Shown piece by piece: positions 57,060 through 64,000 of a stretch of 64,000 nt of DNA. Below the pieces are notes generated by a model. The model was not told where the DNA came from and ran no database searches. It saw only the letters and a program-made list of their open reading frames with translations. Source of the stretch: Sepiola atlantica (Eukaryota; Mollusca; Cephalopoda; Sepiida; Sepiolidae); assembly GCA_963556195.1 (NCBI GenBank), contig OY744531.1:108417620-108481619 (forward strand). Reading direction: 5' to 3'. How positions within the stretch are numbered: the stretch's first letter is position 1; the number at the start of each line of letters is the position of its first letter. Made by a program: the position numbers and the translations under genes.

Positions 57060-57715
57060 AAGACAGGCAGTTCGAAATTTGACAGATGAGAGAAAAGATT
57101 AAGATTGCTCGTTGTGTAAGAGAAGTTGCTTTAACTTCAATACAGGATTACAAGCTATTTCGGCGAGAAGAGGAAATTATGGAGTCAGAAATTGTAAGGT
57201 TAAGCGAAGATGTGATATCACCTTTTAGTGGAGAAGATGATGCAGTCGGGTGAATGAAAAAAGTGAAATTGGTGGCTAAGCTGCAAAAAGCGCAACACCT
57301 TGCTAGTTTCATTCCACTTTTTCTGCACGGAGATGCGATTGTTTTCTACCTCGAGGTGAGTAATGAAGACCAGTTAGATGCGGAGCCGATAGAAATGATG
57401 CTAGTGGCATCGTTCACCGAAGGGTCTTTCGAAGCATATGAAAAGATTAAACGATTCAGAATCCGATGATGTTAACGTCAATACGATCAAAAGATTGGCT
57501 GGACTAGCAGGATACTTAGAGTGCTGGATCATACGGCTAAACTTACGTTCATTACGGGATTCCCAGACGACGTATCTCTGGCGCTGCAACAATTTTATCA
57601 CGTAGAAGGAATGGACGTCAGCAAACTGATACCGACTGTACGGCTTAGTTAGCAAGAATGCGAGAGCTTTGGACGATGGCAGCGAGTACACAAAGCACTA
57701 CACTATGAAAATGAA
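57060..57715 (+). pseudogene. Ty3/gypsy-like gag relic
   Basis: A frame with REEEIMESEIVRLSED leads to FSGEDDAVG, a TGA where such Gags usually have Trp, then MKKVKLVAKLQKAQHLASF, LFLHGDAIVFYLE and FTEGSFEAYEKIKRF (open 57254-57469). After a frameshift, RLAGLAGY, LTFITGFPDD and SLALQQFYHVEG follow. This order is the capsid region of an LTR-retrotransposon Gag. No pol, integrase or LTR was identified nearby. The copy has at least one stop and one frameshift. Confidence 0.75.
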
Positions 57716-57764
57716 GATTGAAAAGAATTATCAAGCATTTGGTGCTTTAGATGTCGGGGACCAA

Positions 57765-57965
57765 TTTTTTTTATGGAAATCGCTCAAGACAAGGCATGAA
57801 GCCACTTGATGTAAGAAGCTAAAAAAAATACTGCTTCAAGGTCAAAACCCAGCCCACGATAAGTGTTAGATAGATAGATTCCGACCCAGAAAACAGCAAT
57901 TGTTACTCCTTTGTCAGAAACATCGTTCATGAAATGTGAGGACTAAAGGACAAAACAAGGGAAAT
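57765..57965 (-). mobile_element. Repeat L, copy 3 (longest)
   Basis: Like copy 2 but extends through TTTGTCAGAAACATCGTTCAT to GTGAGGACTAAAGGACAAAA, the part also found at 21.77 kb. The minus-strand 3' tail is CTTACATCAAGTGGC..CATGCCTTGTCTTGAGCGA. Confidence 0.8.
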
Positions 57966-58555
57966 AATAAAATAGATGTCGTTTGCTCTCTACCTTGAGA
58001 TGAGTAATTGTCTGTAGCAGTGTTGTGTAAGAGAAATTCATTACCGGATTACATATCCATTTCTTTCTTCTTCTGTGTTCATCACTCCTTATGTTGAACA
58101 CTTCTGGCTATCATTAAGCTTTTCACACGTACTAGGCACACTTCACACATTCACCGCACTCAAAATAATCAATGAAATTTATCATAGCAAAAAAATGTAC
58201 AACAGATGAAGTGGAATTTCCACAGGTCCCGCTAGTTTTATTTCATTTAGAAAATTATTATACTTTTTAGAAGTCATGAATTTTACCTGTGCGTATCAAC
58301 CAGATCATAAACAGGTTCTAATGTTAGAGAGCGCTCACCAACGCTGCGACAAGCACTGTTTACACACTTCTTATTGGTTATTTATTCACAGGGTCCTGTG
58401 GAAATTCCACGGTGATTTCTACATCAATCTGTCTAATATACTGTTAATAATAATATTCCTTTTGAAATAATAAACGTTCGTCAGAAATAAATGACTCTTT
58501 CTTCTTCTTCCGTAAAAATAATTGTCATTGTCAGCTAAATATTCTTTAACGTAGT
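57966..58555. other. Non-coding DNA
   Basis: No feature recognised. Confidence 0.4.
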
Positions 58556-59165
58556 TCATCCCAAACAAGGCAGGCCGCCACTGTAGACGTAAGGGGCTAC
58601 TGAGAAGAAAGAAAAGGGGAGTAAGTTGTAGGGGTCAACCTAAACTGGGATCTGCGCAGCGAGATGTCTGTTTACATTAGTTTTAAATTTATGCATGTCT
58701 GTACCGTCGGGGAAACAGGGGGCAGGGAGGGAGTTCCAGAGGCCAGCAGCATGAGGAAAGAAGCTATTTGAGTAGAAAGCTCTCCGGCATCTGGGGACCT
58801 CCACAGTGAATGGATGAGATTTAGTTGATTGTCGAGTTGGTCTAGTGAATTTACGTCGAGGGGGCACCAGAGTAGCCAATTCATCGGAGCATAATCCATT
58901 GAAGTATTTGTAAAACAAGCACAAGGAAGCTACATTGCAGTGATGGGACAGGGACTGGAGCTTGGTTTACAGTGAGGGACCTATTAGGTTGGCGACTCTT
59001 TTTTGGCCCTTGTCAAGAAGGGAGAGACTAGTAGATGATGCACCAGCCCAGATGTGGCAACAATACTCCATACTCAGATGGTGGATTTGTAGAGATACAG
59101 GATAATGTCAGGTGTGAGGAGTTTACTAGCACGGTAGAGGGAGCCCACCTTCTTTGCGGCAACCT
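58556..59165 (-). pseudogene. LINE reverse-transcriptase C-terminal region and 3' UTR
   Basis: Minus strand from 59165: AAKKVGSLYRASKLLTPD, a stop in place of the usual Arg, VWSIV/EYCCHIWAG in shifted frames, then an open 94-codon frame (58640-58924) with CLFYKYFNGLCSDELA, FYSNSFFPHAAGLWNSLP, HKFKTNVNRHLAAQ and a stop. The thumb and C-terminal part of a Jockey/CR1-like LINE RT. The 3' UTR (58640 down to 58556) ends CTCAGTAGCCCCTTACGTC, CAGTGGCGGCCTGCCTTG. 5'-truncated and degraded. Confidence 0.85.
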
Positions 59166-60095
59166 TATTTATTTATTTAAAATTGTAGACATTTAAATCT
59201 TTTTAAAATATTAAATATTCTCTGTCTTCTTACCGTAAAAATAATTTGTCCGCAAAATATTCTTCAAATCAATAAAAAATCAATAAAAAATCAATAAAAA
59301 ATCAATAAAAAGAATGTCACTTTTTGAGATATATTTATTTAAAATTGTAGACATTTAAATCTTTTTAAAACAATAAATATTCTCTGTCTTCTTACCGTAA
59401 AAATAATTTGTCAGCAAAATATTCTTTAAATCAATAAAAAATCAATAAAAAGAATGTCACTTTTTGAGATATATTTATTTAAAATTGTAGACATTTAAAT
59501 CTTTTTAAAACAATAAATATTCTCTGTCTTCTTACAGTAAAAATAATTTGTCAGCAAAATATTCTTCAAATCAATAAAAAATCAATAAAAAGAATGTCAC
59601 TTTTTGAGATATATTTATTTAAAATTGTAGACATTTAAATCTTTTTAAAACAATAAATATTCTCTGTCTTCTTACCGTAAAAATAATTTGTCAGCAAAAT
59701 ATTCTTCAAATCAATAAAAAATCAATAAAAAATCAATAAAAAATCAATAAAAAGAATGTCACTTTTTGAGATATATTTATTTAAAATTGTAGACATTTAA
59801 ATCTTTTTAAAACAATAAATATTCTCTGTCTTCTTACCGTAAAAATAATTTGTCAGCAAAATATTCTTCAAATCAATAAAAAATCAATAAAAAATCAATA
59901 AAAAGAATGTCGCTTTTTGAGATATATTTATTTAAAATTGTAGACATTTAAATCTTTTTAAAACAATAAATATTCTCTGTCTTCTTACCGTAAAAATAAT
60001 TTGTCAGCAAAATATTCTTCAAATCAATAAAAAATCAATAAAAAATCAATAAAAAAAATGTCACTTTTTGAGATATATTTATTTAAACTTGTTTT
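59161..60095. repeat. Tandem repeat of about 139-151 bp, seven copies
   Basis: Unit: CACTTTTTGAGATATATTTA, AAAATTGTAGACATTTAAAT, TATTCTCTGTCTTCTTACCG, TTTGTCAGCAAAATATTC and a variable number (2-5) of AATCAATAAAA. Length variation is confined to that 11-bp sub-repeat. Confidence 0.93.
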
Positions 60096-60499
60096 CGTCG
60101 ACGTGACGACATAATTTAATTTTGGAACAATTCATTTTAAAATGGGTATTGTTTGATTTTTTTTTTTCCTTAGTTACATAGATTTCACCACCTTATCTAC
60201 TACAACCTAGACGGCGCTCCCCAAAAAATATTTAAGTATCCATTTCTTCTTTTTCCGTTTTTATCACTCCTTATGTTGAAATCTAGTAACATCTTTGCTG
60301 ATTTGATGATCTCATTTTTTAAATGTGTGTGAAAGGTGATAACGTACGTGCGAACATAAAATGGTTTAGTGTATTGTTATATATATTTTAATATGTTTTT
60401 CATCGAAACACGAAAAATATGCAATGCTAAAAGAACTACAAAATTGTTATTTTATATTTAAAATATAAACACAATAATATGAATAATTCAGGAGGGTAT

Positions 60500-60645
60500 A
60501 GGGCCATGGCGCTTGACATTTCAAGGCGTTCGACTGAGTATGGCATTCTGGTCTTCTACACAAACTTCAGGGTTATGGTATTAGTGGTGAGGTTCTTGAC
60601 ATTATTAGATCTTTTCTTTCTGATCAAAGTTTGCGGGTAACTTTG
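60500..60645 (+). pseudogene. LINE reverse-transcriptase fragment (motif A region)
   Basis: With frameshifts, the sequence reads LDIS/KAFD, VWHSGLLHKL, GYGISGEVLDII, SFLSDQSLRVTLD. This is the catalytic-Asp segment of a Jockey-like LINE RT. It stops abruptly at about 60645 where SINE family T begins. Confidence 0.75.
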
Positions 60646-60870
60646 GATTCTCCCAGCCATGGCTGACGGAACAAAAGCACGCTACCCCCGAGGATTAAAT
60701 AAAGGGTTCCGTTCGAAATTCCATCCAGATTCCCGAGTTCGACAAAAATATTCCTGAGTTCAAAAAGATACACCTGAAGAAGCCCGGGGGTTACAGCGGC
60801 CGAAACGTTAGAATAACACTAAAGACGAGAACAGTAGTCCGAATAATCACAGTTATCAATCCCCATCTAA
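60646..60870 (+). mobile_element. SINE family T body and tail
   Basis: TCCCAGCCATGGCTGACGG, GGATTAAATAAAGGGTTCCG, TTCCCGAGTTCGAC, CACCTGAAGAAGC...GGCCGAAACG (CUGAAGA 60774-60780), AACACTAAAGACGAG, GTAGTCCGAATAATC. No tRNA head: it is replaced by the LINE RT fragment. Confidence 0.75.
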
Positions 60871-60887
60871 AAAATTCATAAACACAC

Positions 60888-60891
<4 letters not shown>

Positions 60892-60943
<52 letters not shown>

Positions 60944-61346
60944 ATGTGTATTTAGGCAGCATTTTCTCATTTATGCAAACATTGTTAAAAATAACAGAAT
61001 TTGTCTGTTTAATTATACCTTTTTTAATTTAAAATTTTTTTCTAATGGTCTTTTTTGTATTAAAATAAAAAAAAAATAAAAATAAATGTTCCATCGGTCT
61101 CACAGGTTCTCTGCGCGTTTCTCCGTCGTCTTTTTAAAATTCTCTTCTTTCTCAAGCTTTTTTGTTCATTTGCTTTTGACACCTGAGGATGATTCGACGA
61201 AGAATCGAAAACGTTCATGAAACCTATGGAACATTTATTTATTTATTTTTTTGATTTTAATACAAAAAAGACCATCAGAAAAATTGAAAAAATATAAAAA
61301 AGGTATAATTAAACAAACGAATTCTGTTATTTTTAACAATGTTTGC

Positions 61347-61411
<65 letters not shown>
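60892..61411. repeat. (TA)n - inverted repeat - (TA)n module
   Basis: TA at 60892-60940 and 61351-61411. Arms: TTATGCAAACATTGTTAAAAATAACAGAATT and AATGGTCTTTTTTGTATTAAAAT, inverted on the right side. The inner region has CACCTGAGGATGATTCGACG..GAATCGAAAACG, hammerhead-like without a stem I. Confidence 0.85.
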
Positions 61412-61414
<3 letters not shown>

Positions 61415-61585
61415 AGTTATGAAAATATATTTATGGCAATTAAGCTACACAGAGGTTCCCGCGTTTCATCCGGGGAGGGGGGAATCTTCAGTCTGAAGAT
61501 TCCCCCCCGGGGATGAAACGTGGGAGCCTCTGTGTAGCTTAATTTCCATAAATATATTTTCATAGCTTACTTCCTAGCTCTACTT
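61412..61585. repeat. Near-perfect palindrome with hammerhead-like cores
   Basis: Arms AGTAAGTTATGAAAATATAT...CTGAAG and complement meet at TCTTCAGTCTGAAGA (61485-61499). Both strands carry CUGAAGA-U-UCCCC...GGGGA-U-GAAAC. Stem I is not evident, so activity is doubtful. Confidence 0.8.
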
Positions 61586-61675
61586 ACGTATCGAGCACTG
61601 TTGAAGTAAATACTGACAATTGATACATAAAAAATTATTTCTCCCTATAAAATTTTATGTGGATACATGAAATAG

Positions 61676-61677
<2 letters not shown>

Positions 61678-61731
<54 letters not shown>
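61678..61731. repeat. (TA)n array
   Basis: About 54 bp. Confidence 0.95.
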
Positions 61732-61734
<3 letters not shown>

Positions 61735-62639
61735 TGTGTGTTCACCATATTAGACACCAAGGTAATCATTGTATATATTTGTCACATCAAATTATCATTA
61801 TATCAATGTTGTTTTATTTCAATCTTTCAGCATTTGAAATGTTTGTGTATTGCAGTCCGAAGGGGTTGTTGTGTATATGTTAGCTGTCAATTATCATCGT
61901 GCCTGAATCAACAGATGCTTGAAGAGAATAGGAAGTTTGTATAACCCCCCACAAATCAGGTCAAAGTGTCTTGTGGGACATTTAAAATCAAGTGAAAATA
62001 ACAAACCGCTGAAGGATGTGGAGAACTTTTCGGCTCCATGTCTGACCCTTGATAATTTTTTCTACCCTATTTCTGAAAAAAAAAAACGAAACAAAAAAAA
62101 AAACCTTGCCTGTTGAGTAGACATACAAAGTAAATGAAATACGCCATTAGATTGTCTGTTTTTTTGTTTTTCTGTAGAATAAAATAAATATATGGTATTT
62201 TCCCTTTTTGGCAGCCATATTGAATTACCAGCTGAAACATTGTTATAACACTGATCTCCCTCTCAATATGAAAACTGGTGGCTGATTTAACACATATTCG
62301 GAAAAAAAGTGTTAGTAAAGAAAAACAATTTTTGAAAGAAAGTTTCTAAGAATAATTTCATAGACATTTATTGTAAAAGATTTACACTATTAATACTTTC
62401 TGCTTATTTTAAAATACTGTCGAAAAAAAATCATAGGTAACCAAGAGTGAAGCTAGCTGAAGAGCGAGGTTGCGAATAAAATAAAAACTTCCTTCGCGAC
62501 CCTCTCCTTAGGTCTAATAACTTCTGGAGTTTGGTGACAAATTGACGAGTAACGCTCTTCAGTAGTGAGGAAGGTTTATACAACAATTGAACGCCATCCC
62601 CTACTGATACAAGTTCTCTATGATAGCTTTCCTCGTCTT
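61732..62639. other. Non-coding DNA
   Basis: No feature recognised; the 65- and 95-codon ORFs look random. Confidence 0.4.
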
Positions 62640-62970
62640 AGATGTTTGGAAGAACATCCTCAATCGCCAGCAGCCACACTCTGGTAAGTCACTGCTCCTC
62701 CTATTTTCCACAATACTTAATAGCAAAGTGGTCGACCGTAGTCGAGGGCGACCCAAATGCTCCCTTTTAATTAGCTACTACACTGAGATGTAGAGGAGGA
62801 CGCCACTCCTTTCTCGGAATTACTCCACTTACCCTTGATCCTTCATCTGATAATGCTGAGTGTTTAGGGTATCCAGATTTTTGGTTGACTCGACTGAGGA
62901 TTGAACCCTGATCTCCTGGTCCACTCTAACCATTATGCCAAACGGGCAAATACTTAACACTCAACAATAA
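62640..62970 (-). mobile_element. tRNA-derived SINE
   Basis: Minus strand: TTTGGCATAATGGTTAGAG (box A) and CAGGGTTCAATCCT (box B), followed by about 270 bp of body including GGAGTGGCGTCCTCCTCTAC and GGTCGACCACTTTGC. No acceptor stem closure. No hammerhead core in the body. Confidence 0.65.
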
Positions 62971-63029
62971 AATATGGATCCAAACATGAATTTTTATTAT
63001 TTTCATCTAGCTGTTCTTACCTTGACCCA

Positions 63030-63570
63030 ATACTTACTTCAAAAGGGACACGTCAACAATGCACCGTTTTTAAACGATAAATTCCGACGCCATCCCCCTT
63101 TGTTTTCGTTTTTTTTTCAAGACGACCTTTAAAATACGAAACTACAAATAAATAAATAAGTAAATAAAACACCAAACAAAATAAAACCTTTAAACACACA
63201 AAACTATGAATAAAATAAATAATAAATGCGATACATCAAATTAAACCCGATATCACCTTCAAAAGGAGACTTTAGTATTACAACCCTTTTAGACGACGAA
63301 TTCAAACGCTTCCACTCCCCTGTTTTTTCATTTTTCAAGACACCAAAAATCTCCTACGATCTATAAACGATCAACCCTTTAAATAATTAAATAAAACACT
63401 TAGTAGAATAAAATAAAAACCTTTTTAAAACACAAAACTATAAATAATACATAAAAAAACTCAATTAATTCCCAACCAATATATTTTTCCAGAGAGACAT
63501 TTCAGGAATGCACCGGTATTTTTTTTTAATCGATATAACGCCATTTCTCATTGTGTTTTGATCTCATTAA
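63030..63570 (+). repeat. Three diverged direct repeats of about 220 bp
   Basis: Starts near 63040, 63258 and 63490: AAAGGGACACGTCAACAATGCACC, then TTTTAAACGATAAATTC, GCCATCCCCCTTTGTTTTC. Related but heavily mutated, followed by A-rich AAATAAATAA tracts. Confidence 0.6.
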
Positions 63571-64000
63571 GTACGCTGACGAACCCTTGGATATATGTAA
63601 AATGTCAACCCATCTGGATGAAACCGCGGTACGATTCTGAAATATGTAACATAGTTTTTAAATAAATTATTTGTATTAGCTCTCACTCTTCTGCGATCGA
63701 GCACTTTATTGACTTCTTTTCAATATAAATTGACACACTATATATATAACTTATCTTGTCATAAGCGACCCCTCTCGGCTTATATAACACAAGCTCACCC
63801 CCCTCCCTAATGATCTTATAACTCCAACCGCCACCATTTCCCCAACCCTTTCTACTATAAACTCAATTTCCCACTGCCACCATCTATTTGTATCTCATTA
63901 TTTATTCTTTTCATAAGCGGCCCTTTAATATTCACTCTTCCTACTACCATTGTTTCAAACATTTTTTACTTGTGTGTTTTTTTCTTCAGACACTAATCCT
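63571..64000. other. Non-coding DNA to window end
   Basis: C-rich and T-rich stretches. No feature recognised. Confidence 0.4.

Overview
This is a eukaryotic, almost entirely non-genic window. I found no host gene with exon structure and no rRNA. It holds simple repeats, satellites and broken retroelements. Long (TA)n arrays recur every 1-3 kb, the telomere-type repeat is TTAGGG, and Penelope-like elements (PLEs), tRNA-derived SINEs and LINE relics are mixed together. This suits a repeat-rich marine invertebrate, plausibly a mollusc such as a cephalopod. That placement is inference.

Layout. 0-7.6 kb: a pyrimidine minisatellite, a 29-copy 122-bp satellite (2.8-6.3 kb) and scraps of a 66-bp U2-like satellite. 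8.2-12.2 kb: a near-perfect 4-kb palindrome of two head-to-head truncated PLE copies, each with a GIY-YIG endonuclease ORF and an outer hammerhead ribozyme (HHR). 14.9-20.6 kb: tRNA-like SINEs, a U2-snRNA-headed SINE with a 13-bp target-site duplication, a TA-flanked MITE, a second PLE fold-back and more HHRs. 20.9-26.4 kb: telomeric and trinucleotide arrays. 26.8-34.4 kb: inverted repeats bounded by (TA)n and a second PLE family. 36.3-39.8 kb: a third PLE family and a 1.5-kb inverted repeat with an HHR at each end. 40-49 kb: SINEs, HHRs, the main 66-bp satellite, LINE tails and another PLE. 49.5-60.9 kb: an AP-endonuclease LINE interrupted by telomeric repeats, a Ty3/gypsy-like gag relic, LINE reverse-transcriptase scraps and minisatellites. 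60.9-64 kb: inverted repeats, a SINE and diverged direct repeats.

The unifying theme is self-cleaving RNA. I could pair stems I, II and III by hand for fifteen loci that keep the CUGANGA...GAA hammerhead core, in six sequence families, and further decayed copies are present. Most sit at the ends of PLE or SINE-like units abutting (TA)n. Many occur as inverted pairs, minus-strand HHR on the left and plus-strand HHR on the right, with (TA)n outside. HHRs in PLEs are established knowledge. The density, the fusion to tRNA-like SINE heads and the recurrent (TA)n-inverted repeat-(TA)n architecture are the most notable features here. All structures were paired by eye and none was folded by software.
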